The position numbers and the translations under genes were made by a program. Positions 26,543-38,700 of a DNA stretch of 64,000 bases are shown one piece after another. Numbering within the stretch: the stretch's first letter is position 1; every line of letters begins with the position of its first letter. This DNA is from Anisodus tanguticus (Eukaryota > Streptophyta > Magnoliopsida > Solanales > Solanaceae), in assembly GCA_034509755.1 (NCBI GenBank), contig JAVYJV010000045.1:372001-436000 (forward strand), in the 5' to 3' direction. Below the pieces are notes generated by a model, which ran no database searches, was not told the DNA's origin, and saw nothing but the letters and a program-made list of their open reading frames with translations.

Positions 26543-27751
26543 ATGAATAAATATTTATTTATTGTCATATTGGCAATGAGTTGCTTAGTTATTGAAGCAA
26601 AAAAAGAGGAAAAAACTGCTCTTGCAAAATCTAATACAAATCTATTAGAGTTTGTGCAAATTTTTAAGTCCTTATTAAACCAAGCTTTATCAAAAGGTAA
26701 TTTCTTCCAAATTATAATTTATAATCAGATTTTTATTTATGAAGATTGAAAATCAGTATTTTTATTTCAAATCTATTTTAAGTAATTAAAATGAGTTAGT
26801 TTAATAATTTCTTGTTTATGATTTCAATCTTATTTTTAGATAATAAGTCTTTAAATTTTTGTTTTAATTCTATTTTTATACTTAAACTAAAATTTTTAAT
26901 ATCCTAAAGCCGATTTCTCTTCTGTACGTGGTATGCTTTCTACTCCATTAAGCATCGGAGCAACAGCTATATCAGTTCTTCTAGGAGGTATTGTTTTAAT
27001 GGCTTTTTATGAAAGTCCACTAAGTCCATTGCCTGTACCACCTCTTCCTGCACCGCCAGTTGGTCGTTTTCCTCCAGAAAATCCAATTGTTTCTCCAATG
27101 AGAAATGGTCCACCAATACAAAGACTATCAATGAATTCATTAAACTTGCCAAATCAAGAACAATTTATGGTTCGTGAGCATGTGCATAGAAGGCAAATGT
27201 ACCAACCTCAACAACAGTATAACTATCCAAAAAGTCAAGTTAACTTTCCTTTCCCATCTAACACAAACATAAAACGTAGCAGTAATGGTGATGTTTTAAG
27301 CTACATGAATCAAATTACAAACAACTTAAAACCTTCTAACTTTGAAACGCCAATTCATGATACTCAGCCTGATAGTCAATCAGTTCCATCTAGCGTTAAA
27401 CAAAATTATTCAAAAAATAATCAATTAAGTAATTCTTTACCTAAAGAACAAAATTTATTACAGTCTGCAACTTCTTTATCTGGCCATGTAGCATTTGCAG
27501 ATCCAAATTCTAATCAAGCTAATATAAACACTCAAAGTAATTTAAATCCTACAACAAATAATCAAGTTAAAAATATTAAGCATAATAATCAAGAAATGAA
27601 TGATAAAGTTACTTCAAATAGTTTTGCAATAAAAGAACAAGACTTTGATCAAAAAAATTTAGTTCATTCTCAATTGAGTCAAGTTAATTTTAAAACTTCA
27701 CCTGAATTGGCAAGATTAGAAGAAAATTTTAAAAGATCATTTGTTCGATAA
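26543..27751 (+). CDS. Unrecognised secreted or membrane protein with Pro-rich segment
   Basis: Two exons, 26543-26696 and 26910-27751, joined across a 213-bp intron by phase 1 (AAG/GTAATT donor, CTAAAG acceptor) to give 331 residues. An upstream in-frame TTG is not used; the start is the ATG giving MNKYLFIVILAMSCLVIEA, a typical signal peptide. After a charged stretch there is a second hydrophobic segment (SIGATAISVLLGGIVLMAFY) around residues 70-90. A Pro-rich run follows (SPLPVPPLPAPPVGRFPP), then a long Asn/Gln/Ser-rich tail with no cysteines. I recognise no family. Coding status is supported by exact phase closure and by non-random composition over 280 codons. It could be a cuticle- or matrix-associated protein, but nothing in the sequence shows that. 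Confidence 0.75.
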
Positions 27752-30700
27752 ATTATTTCCGAGTACATTAATGGTCATTTCAAATTTATTTATTCAGTTT
27801 TTTTATACTAAAATTGTAAATTTTTTATTTATTTTAATTATTGAAAATCATCATTTGAAAAGTTTTAAAAATTTTCTTCTTATAATGTTTGTATGAAAAA
27901 AGGAAAAGTATTCAACAAAATTTTAAAAAAAATTCTTTCACCAAATTCAAAAATTTGAATCATTTAATTGATGAAAAAAAATTAAAAAAAAAAAAAACAA
28001 ATTCAACTGATCAAAAAAATCAAACTAATTTATTTCACATAAAATCATAATTATTTATTTAAATCAATAATCCATTTTTAACTAATTTATTTTAATTTAT
28101 TTTTATACGAAGGTGTTTAAGTGCCAGACTTTTAATATGTTTAATCAAAAAAATTAAATTAAATTATAACTTATTGAAATTTCTAAACTAAATTTTATTT
28201 TTAATGATGTTTTATATACCACTGATAATAATTTAAACTCGAAAAATGTTATTAAATTTTTTTTTATTCAATTTCAAGTCATTTTTTTGGAAACATTTTT
28301 TTGTAAAATTGAACAATATTTTAAGTTTTGTACATAAAAAATTTTAATCTAAAATCATTTTAGAATCGAATTAACAAATTATTTTGATAAAAAAAAATTT
28401 AAGCTGATGGGTTTTAATGTTATAAAACTATTTAAAGAATAATAGAGATCTCTGTTTTGGTGATCATCAGTCAATAATTTGACGCTCATCAGAAAAAAAC
28501 TTTTCAATCTTTTCAAATATTTTTCAATAATGACAATTGGTTTTAAAATAGAAATACTGTTTTGTTTAAAGACAATCTGAAACAAAAAAAAGACATCAAT
28601 CAATTGATGGCATTCACCTTAGCAAAAAATTTTTCAAATTTTTTTATTTTATAGGTAAAAGTAAGGTTTTTATTACGTTTAAAAAGTTAACAATGTTTTT
28701 CAACTTAGTTTTTAACATAGGTTTGATTAAATCAAGCAGAAATTTTTTTATGATGCTTTTAATTTTTTTACAGCTTTTAGAAATTTTTAGTCTAATTCAT
28801 CTAATATATTTTTTTTTATAGACAAAAAGATGTTTTAATAAAAAAGAAAATTTACAAAACTTATGTAAATAAGATTATTTAAGTAATCAGAAAATTCAAA
28901 CTAGAATTGACTATTCTAAAATTCTAAGTTAAACAAAAGGATTGAGTTTTCAATTTGATCGTTTAAAAACCTTTTCATAGACTTTTTCAAATAAATTATT
29001 ATAAGCTTTTTCCATAAACTCATGAAGATAATAGGAAAGTTTTTAATTAAATTTTTGTTTTTATTGTTTTTAAAATTTTGTACAAATATTTGAATTTTCA
29101 AATTAAAGCTTTTGATTGATATGACTTTAATTTAATCTTTTAGACTTAATTGCAAAGATTTTAATCTAAAAATAGTGTTAAAACCTAAAATTTAAATTGC
29201 ATAATTATTTAAACGGTTATAAAACTGTCAAGCTTGTCTTTTTTTTTTGGTTTTTTTTTGTTTAATAAGTGATTAGAATTATTCGCTTTTTTTTTTAGTT
29301 GTTTTTTAAATAAAAATAAAAAAGGTTTTATTTTATAGGCTTAAAGTTTGGTAATTTTTATTACGTAAATTATTAAGTCTTGCCAAAATATTTTTAAAAT
29401 CTTCAATTAAAAAGAGCATCAATATAGTTCTCATTAAAAATACTTTTGAACATACTTTATTTAATATTTAAAGAAGAGTTATCTTTTAAAATAACGAAAA
29501 ATATCAATTTTCTTATTAAAAAACTTTTTATGCTTTGTTTCAATAAGCTAAAACTAATTTATTGAAAAGTAAATTGATAAAAAAATTGATCTTCAATGAT
29601 TAGAGCTATTAATTGTTTTTTTTTCAAAATCAACCATTAAAGATTTTTAATTATAAAAACTTACAAATGAAAATGGAGCTTTTTAATTTTTTTTATAGAA
29701 AAACTTTTTGTGATTCTTTTTAATAAGAAAATCAATAAAATACTCTTCTAATGTTTCAACAAAAAAAAACTTTGATTATTTTTTGAAATAATATTTCTAA
29801 TTAAAAAAAAATTTTAAGATCTTAATTAACTTCAAAATTTAAAACTTTTCCTAGATTTTATTTGTTAAGTTAACTATTTCGTACAATGGTTATTTGGTAA
29901 ATTTTAGTATATTAGTTTTTAAGTATATTGATAAAAATTTTATATATTCAGTAAGTTTGTAAAAAAAATTTTATTAATTTAAAAACATCAGAAAATTAGT
30001 TAAGTAACTTTCTTTTCAAATACTTTCTTAAAATCCTAGTTTTAAGTTTTTTTTAATTCTTCTTGTTTATAACCAAATTTTTTTTCTCTGTTTATTTAGG
30101 ATAATAGATTAAATCACTTTCATGATATACTTACATTTCAATTTTTGTTTTTTACAATAAAAAATAAATTAAAAGTATTTCTCAAATTTTTTATTTTTAA
30201 ATTTAATTTATTCTTTTAAAAATTTATTGACTCATTTGGAACAAAATAAAATTTTTTTTATTTCTTTTTGAATTCATTTCACATTCATTAACTTGTCTAT
30301 AAACATGTTAAAAACTTATTTTTTATTCAAAATAAAATTTCAATTTTGTTTCTATTATATTTAGCCAATATAAATTTAAATTGAATTAATAATTTTGTAA
30401 TTTAAAACTTTCATTATCTGTAAAATTTTTAGCTTTTTTGACAACCAATAAAAGAAGTTTAATGGCTTTTTCGATTTTAATGTTTAAAGATTTTTTTTAA
30501 GCTATTTTATATTTTCAATTAATTATTAAATAGAGAAGTCAAATTCTTCATTTTTAAATTTAAAAATAGTCTTTTTTAAATTGATAGTTATGTAGCATCT
30601 TTTTAAATAAATTTTTAATTAAAATAAAAAAAAAATTTAATTCTAGCCGCGTTTTTTAAAGCGCCATCTTTTGAAAAATTTAAATTATAAAAATAAAAAA

Positions 30701-32775
30701 GGCGGAGTTATTTTATACTCAAAAAAAAAATTGGGTAAAATATAAGTCCTCCCATTTTAGTCTGCTTCTTATTCTTGGCCAGTGAGCAACTACACTAGAA
30801 ATTTTTTTTTTCATAAATTTTGAAAATGTATGCTTAGATTAAATACCTTTATAATTATAAAAATAATCTCTAATTTATAAGTTTTACGAGCTTCAAAATT
30901 TTATTTAAAAATATATTTAAAAAGTTATCCTTTTTTATTAAATGAGTTAACTTAATTTATGAATGTTTTAGTCTAATTTTAAAACTTTATTGTTTTTAAA
31001 ACTATATTCATTCTATGAATATAAATGTGAAATCTTAAAATATTTAACCATTTTTATATTTATTGTGTTTTCAAATTGAGTTCAAATTTGATTATAAAGT
31101 TTTTTAATTTTAAAAAAAAATTTTTATTCGCAAATCAAGGGGCGGTAATGGCCAATAAAAAAAATAATATATTATTTAAAATGAAATGAAATTAATTTTG
31201 CTGTTGTTTCATCGGTTTTTTTTTTACACATCAAAATGATAATTTAACTCTTTAGTGTTTCTTTTTTATGCTTATTGTAAATTTTTGAAATTGAAAGTTT
31301 TTTAATTTATAATCGTGTTAGTTGACAGTCTTATGACTGTTTTTTAAGTGCTAATTTAATTAAATTTTTTTTCTTTTAGTTTTTTTCCAGTGTGATTTTT
31401 AATCAAGTTCTTATGAATTTAAAATCTATATTATACATTTTTTTTGTTTTTAAATTTTAAATTGATATAAACATTTGAAATTTAATAAAGAAATTTTCCA
31501 ACAAAGGATTATAATTTAGTGAATTGAAGATGTAAAAATGTTTAGTGAAAGTTTTAAGGTCATAATCTTTGCTTTTAGTTGATAATTTTACAAAAAAAAA
31601 AAAGTTTTTTTAAATTTGTTTGAAAGGTGATAAAATGAATAAAGAGGACAATTTTTTTCAAATTTTATTTTTTTTTACTATTTAAAAAACAAAGTTTCTT
31701 TTAAAAAGTCTTTACAAAAGTTAAGATGATTAAGTATTTTTGTAAATAACATAAAAAATTTTTGAACAAAAAAAGTTATACAAAAATTTTGTATGAACTC
31801 GAGTTTTACGAAATAAATTATTTCAATAAAATAGAAAGTGATAATCGACAAATTTAAACGAACAAAGTCTTTTTAAATAAATTTTAAAAGTTTTGTATTA
31901 CAAAAATTAAGATTCCATTGAAATTTAAAAAAAAAATTTATTCTTATACAAAGTAGTATTCAAACAAAACATAATTTGGTTAAAATGTTATCGTAAATTT
32001 TTTTTATTAGAATTTTGATAAAAAATCTGTTTATTGAATTTAGTAATAAAAATCAACAATATGAAAGTTTTTTTCAAACAGGAAATTGAATTTTTTTTAG
32101 TCCTATTAAATTTTATTTGATTTTATTTAGTTTTATTTAAATTTGAAAAACTCACTTAATTTTTATTTTCAAAAAGTTTTTCTAAATGTTTTAACTTATC
32201 ATTTTTAATAATATTAAGCTAAACACTTTTATACAAATTAACTTAAAAATGCTTAGTTAACTTCGTTAGGAAATTTAAGTATTTTTTTTTGAACATTATA
32301 ATCATCTTTTATAAAATTTTTCTATTTTCATTTAATTAAATATAAAGATTAAGTTGTTAATTAAAATAAGAAAAGGTTTTTAAAACTTCGATGAACGTTT
32401 AACAATCAAAAATAAAATTATTTTTGAGTTTTATAAATTGAATAAATTTACAAGAAATTATCTTAAGCTATTTATTACTTTTAAAGGAGATTAAATAGTA
32501 TAACAGAAATAACCGAATGTTAGAACAAGTTGTTAAAAAAAATTATTTAAAAACTATGTAAAAGTTGAAAGTTCAAAATGTATTCATACTAAAGAAAACT
32601 TAAAATAATTTTTGAATAGATAATAAGTGAAACTGAAAAATAGGATTATTTTTTTAATAAAAATTTTCTATCATCTTTCAAAAGAATCAAAGTGTGTCCA
32701 TCGTTGAGTTGATTTAAAAAAAAAATACATTTTTAATATTTAGATCAGCTTATCGGTGTTATAAATTCAGTAACA
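27752..32775. other. Intergenic region upstream of Ephrin
   Basis: About 5 kb with no convincing coding sequence; open frames here are short and low-complexity. The plus strand is clearly richer in T than A over much of it, as inside the Ephrin introns. A block of higher complexity at 30640-30800 contains a YY1/Pho-like CGCCATCTT, GGCGGAGTT and CTTGGCCAGTGAGCAACTAC. A CTTATCGGTG stretch lies just before the first Ephrin coding exon, preceded by an acceptor-like TTTAG at 32739-32743, which allows for an upstream non-coding exon. Confidence 0.45.
30662..30670 (+). promoter_or_regulatory. YY1/Pho-like site (candidate Ephrin promoter block)
   Basis: Reads CGCCATCTT, the core of the metazoan YY1/Pho site, inside a G+C-enriched block about 2.1 kb upstream of the Ephrin start codon. 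In other animals such sites are common just downstream of transcription starts. Assignment to Ephrin rests only on position and strand. Confidence 0.35.
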
Positions 32776-35700
32776 ATGTCATGGATAACTGTGATATACT
32801 TGCTACTTGCACTTTTAAAAGGCATTTGCATGGAAAGTGCGTTGTCCGCCAGATTGCCTGACATTTATTGGAACATAACCAATCCAATGTAAGTTTTTTT
32901 TTTAAATCATTTTTCATCATTTTTTTGCTTAAAAAACATTTTATTTTGATCTAATAAATGAACTGTTTGTCTTTTTTTGATTTTTTAAAATTTTTCTATA
33001 AAAATGATTTTTTTTCTTTAAAAATACTTTTAAACAAAGTAAAGATCGATATTTTTTTGTAACTGAAACATTATACATTTCTAATGAATATAAGTTATTC
33101 TTTTTTTATTCATTTTGTTTTTTGTGAGAAGTTGTTAAAAAAATAGAAAGTTTATCAATTTTAATAAAAAATTGAATTTTTTAAAAATTAATTTTGGAAA
33201 ACAATTTGAAAATTTTTTCTAAAAATATAAGCTTACTAAGGGAAATTATTTTTTAAAGCTATGAAATAGCATTTTGAATTTGTTTATAAGAATTAAAAGT
33301 TTGATAAGTAAAAAACTATTCAAAATTTATGTGAAAAAGCAAAAATTGACAGAATCAAATTTGTTTTAAATTTTGTTAAATTCCATTAAAAGGCATTTTA
33401 TTATTTTCTCTATCTTATTAATCTAAATGTTTTGATAATTTTGTTGTGATTTAAAAACTTTATTCAACTAATTCCTTTACTAATCTTCATCATTAAAGCT
33501 TTTTTACAATTTGAAAGAAAAATTTTTTTTTTATCTTGTTGGGCGTCAATATAGACCTGTTTAGATTTTTATCTGGTGTGATCTGGTCACAAACATTAGA
33601 ATTAGTCAACAGATTTGTTTATTTTTCTCTTGTTTAACCAGGAGCATATTTTATAAATAAACTGATTCAAAAAGAAAGAAAAAAAGTTTTAAATCTATTA
33701 GGCTTTTCACGTCCATCTTTATCAGTCAAATCGCAAAACTGGTAGTTTGAAATTTAGGGGTTGTTGGTTTTTATTAAGTTGATATTTTTATTTAAATTCT
33801 TTTATGAAGTTTCAATTTTTAAAAAAAAAAAAGTTTTAAGACTTATCAGCAGAATTTGATTTAAAATTTTAAAATCAAAATTTAAAAGATGATTAAACAA
33901 TAAAAATTTTTCTGATCATTCGATATGATTTAATTTTCTTTTAATGTTAAAATCAAGTCCATTTATTTGGACTTTACCTTGTTTTTTATTTTTAATTTGT
34001 AATCTTTATGATTTTGGGAAAAAAATTATTTGACTTGTTCTTTAAATTTTTTTTTCATAAAAGTCTTGCTGAGAAACCACTGTATAATCTTAACTTTACC
34101 CGCTGGCATTTTTTCTATTGTGTTTAAATTTTATTTTACTTTTTCTAGGTTTTATTATGTTGATCATTGATTGACGCGCTTGATTAGATCAGAACTAGAC
34201 TTCTATTACTCAATTCTTTAAAAATTTTTATGAAAAAAATTTCAAAATCCTTTTTTCTTTTGTTAAACTTATTTTGATCTGAATAGAACTTTATTAAACT
34301 TTATGGACTTCTTGTCGATATTTATTATTATTTTTACATGGTTTTTATGAGCAAGTTGTAGCTTAGTATTTTATATCACGTTTAAACTTATTCTTTTATA
34401 CAATATTAAAACTTTTTTTTAACAATGAAAAAGTTATGCTTAGCTCTATTACAAACTATTTTGTTTTTTTGCTTTTTTAAAAGTATTTATAACCACATTA
34501 ACTACCTTTTTTTCAAGTGGATTGTATTAATGAGCCTACCTGCTTGAGATTCCTCTTGAAAGTACTTAAATAAGATTTTCAACTTTATCAATATACCACA
34601 TACTAAATTAAAGCTTAACCATAGCTTTTAATAAAATTAATTTATCTCTTCAAAATGTTTTAAATTCAAAACTTTTTTTAAGTGTTTCGTGAATGGTCTC
34701 ATCATTTATTATAAATATATTCTAAAAAACTAAATGATTTATTTTTTGGTTACCTAAAATATGGGAGCATTAGAATGTTTGACAAAGTTTTTTTTTATAA
34801 TGATTGAGACTTCAATTTTTTTGATAATTAATTTTAGTTTAAATTTATCATCTTCTTTTATAATAATTTTGGTTAAAAGTAAAATTTTTCTTTTTTGGAA
34901 ATCAACTTTTTTTATAAATAATTTTATGTGAATAAAATTCACTTTTGAACGAGGTTAACACTATTATAATCAAAATTTTACATACAAAGTAATTAAGTTT
35001 TTATTTAAAAAAAATTTTTTGCTGATGTTATTTTCAATTTTGTTGTACATAAATAAACTTCATTCATATGACATTTGGTTTGTGGTAGTGTTTTATTTTT
35101 ATTTTTTTTGTTAGTTTTAAAAATGAATGAAATTGAAAGAAGTAGTCATGGAACCTTATGGTTAAAAGACTTTTTTTTAGAAATATGTTTCTTTAAATGA
35201 GCTTAATAGACCAAAATTTTTGTGAAAAAGTTTAATTTAAACTTTATTTTTTGTTCTCTTTTTTAAAACCGATGTTTAAAAGTGAAAAAGTTGAAAAGTT
35301 GCTTTGGTCCACTTAAGATTGTGAGTGTGTTAGCTTAATACAAGCCCACTTTATAAATAACTATTTTTTATTTTGACCATGTTTGCTCTGAATGTGAATT
35401 AAATTACAGGTAAATTGAAGTTTTTTTTAACATTTTCAAGCGTGAAAATAGATGTTTTTTTTATTTGTATCTTCTTTTCTATTTTTAATATTTCTTGAAA
35501 CTAACCACATATTTTAATAGTCATTTTTTCACTTGAAGCTACAATTTATTTCATTTTATTTGCTTGATTAGTTATTTTTTTTTAATGTGTGTGTGTTATA
35601 TTGGGATTGACTTGTTACTCTCTCTCTCTATTTAATTTGCACTTAAACATTAAAAAAACCAAACCTCTTTCTTATTTTTTACATTTTAAATACGGAGACA

Positions 35701-38700
35701 AAAAAATTTTTTTGATAAAAGACAAGGTGTGTAAAATTTGCTTTATAGACTTACAACTTGTATTCAATATTTTTATTCTTTTTTTTTCGCTTCTTTAATT
35801 TATAAATTATATGATGACGATGTCCTTACTCATTGGTATAATGTAATTATATACAAGTGCGTTCATAAAATCCATTTGTAAATTGTTTTCGCCTTTTACA
35901 CTGCACTTTTAGGCCTGTCAATCTAATTTTTTCCTTTTTTTTTTCTATCCATAAAAACTCCATCACAGTTATCACGCTGTATATAATCAAAACAAAGTTG
36001 TTGCAATTGTATCAAATTGAATTGGGTTGCTCTCTTTACTATAATAAATTATACACTAAAACTTGTAGAAGTTTAAATCGTCTATGTATTTATAAACAAG
36101 TTATATTATAAAAAAAAACTCATATAAAATGGACAAGCTATTGTAAAATACTTTAGTCATTTTATTATATTCTCTTTTGTGAATAGCAATTAGGCGACCG
36201 ACTTTGATAGTCTCTAATAGTCTCTAAGGATATTGTTTTCTGTTAGATATTTTTTAATGTATAAAAAATACTTAGAGATGGTTTTAAATCGATCAGCATT
36301 ATATGTTTTAACATTTAATGTAATTGTTTCCTAGTATCACCATTGAAAAAAAAATTGGACATTGATGACTAGTAGTTTTTTTTTCTTTGTTAATTTAAAA
36401 GAAGTTTTAACGTTACTAAGCTTCTTGACTCATATTCATAAAGAATTGATTTAATTTTTTCATTAAATTTTCATCTTTAAAACTTACTTTTCTTTTAAAT
36501 TTTTGAATTTTTTTACTTTTGTTTTACCGCCTTTATTATTTTTCATTAAATTTTTTACGGTTTCTTTAGATAAAAATTTAATGAATTATCAAAAAATTTT
36601 TTTTCATAAAAAATTTTCATCATGATTGATTCAATTTTTCAAAATATCTCTATAGATATTATATAGAGTTAATTTCATTTAACTTAATCTATTGTTAAAG
36701 TTTATTCAATCCTTAGTAAAAAACCTTTTAAATTTAAAATTAAAAAAAAGGTTTTTGATTAAATGACTGAAGTTAATACAAGGCTCATTCTTCCAAAACT
36801 TAGTTTTTTACTTTCAAAATTCTTTTTTGTTTAGTACAAGTGGATTAAGCCTTTTTTGAGCATCTTTTTATGAAAAATAGATCTTTTTTAGTATATTTGT
36901 TTTAATTAGATAATTTTTGCGCATGTATAAAACAAAAATCTATTTAATAATTTTATACTGTTTATTACGAATTAAATTTTTTTTATGTAGTACAAGCTGT
37001 CACTTATTTTCTTTTTTACTTTTATAATCCTTTGATGACTTATGTGTTCAAAACTAGATTTTTTTTTTATATTTGCAACAGCTCGTACTTTACAACTTGA
37101 CCACTTTATTTTATCTTTTTTTTTTTAAAAAAAAAATTTTAAATTATCATTAAATTAATTATGTAAATTGTTTTCGGTTATGATGAAAAAAACAGGTTCA
37201 AATTTTTTGAAAACTAATTATTTTTAGTTATTAATAAGAGTTCAAACTATAAATCTGAATTTTTTTATTATAAAGAAGTTAATTACTTCTAAAATTAATT
37301 AGTCTTATTCATACAGAATTATTAAAACATTTTAAAAGCTGTTGTCATTAAGATGACTTATTAGATAAAAAATAAAGTTTTGAATAAATCATAACAAATT
37401 TTTTAGGGTAAGAATTTTTTTAATTCTACTTTTGGATAAATCTAGATAAGCTTTTTTTTATTTTTGTTTTTATTTAATTTATACTTACTAAAGTTTTTTC
37501 ACAACAATCTATTTACTTGAGTTTATTTCTAATTCAAAAGACAAATAAAGAATCAAAAATGTGAAAAAAAATAAATAACTGTAACCTAAAGAAAATTTAA
37601 TGTTTGAGTTGGTCATTCAGCGAGACCATTTTAAATAATTAAGCTTTTTTCAAGTTTTAAATTTGCTCAGGTGTGGCGGTGTAGTTTTCTTAAAACCTAA
37701 TTCTATTAAAAGAAATTTTATTTTATATTTATAAAACCTACATTTTAAGACATCTATTTTATTTTTTTTTACAAACGCCCGCTAAAAAAACATAGAAATA
37801 TTTTATTACATTAATGATGTAGATTTAATAAAAATTTTGGCATGTAATCGTCAAACGACCACCACCCTATAACTTACAATGCCCAGTTTTCTTAACAAAC
37901 AAATTTTTTTCTTCTTATTTTTTTTCTGTCCTAAATGTTTTAATATCCGGCCATACGGTCATCAAATAAAACTGTACGTAGCTCAAAAAAAAAGGTTCAG
38001 TAATGATTCAGAAAATTGATTGATCAGTTTCTTTTTGATTATTGTTATTTTATGTGATTACAAAAATTTTTTTAGAAAGTTTTTTCCAAAGTTTTTGGGT
38101 TTCATCTTATTTTTTGTGTTTATTTTTTTTTTAAACTATTTAATTTATCTATAAGTTGCAATGACAGATTAATTTTTGTGAATTTTTTTAAATGATTAAC
38201 ATTTATAAAAAAATTGGTTTCAAATTCAACTTGAAAAAAAATTTAGAAACAAAATAACATTTAGAACTCAGCTATCAATATATTCATCACTTTTTTTTTA
38301 TTTGTTTTATGATTGTTCATTGAAAAAACTATTTATTATTGTTTATATATGATAGTTTTCTGTAAACTCATATATTTTTGACTAAAAAACAATCCTGTGT
38401 TGAATTTAAAGCTTGAGAAAAAAGACAGAAGTAATTTCTTTTTGGAAATAGATCGAAATTTGATTAAAAGTCTAAATTAAACATGAAACTCAATCTCACT
38501 ACTGTCGATCTATTGATGGCTACTACTGTTGTCATTTGTTTTTTGTTTCTTTTTACTAACCAATGCACAGCTAAAATAAGGCCAATGTCCTCTTCTAAAA
38601 CTTTATCTAAAGTTGGTAACCTTGCGGCTGATCATTTGTCTGCTTTGCAACAGACTAGTCGAAAAATCACAAAATCTTCAGTGATTGGAATAAATTGGAA

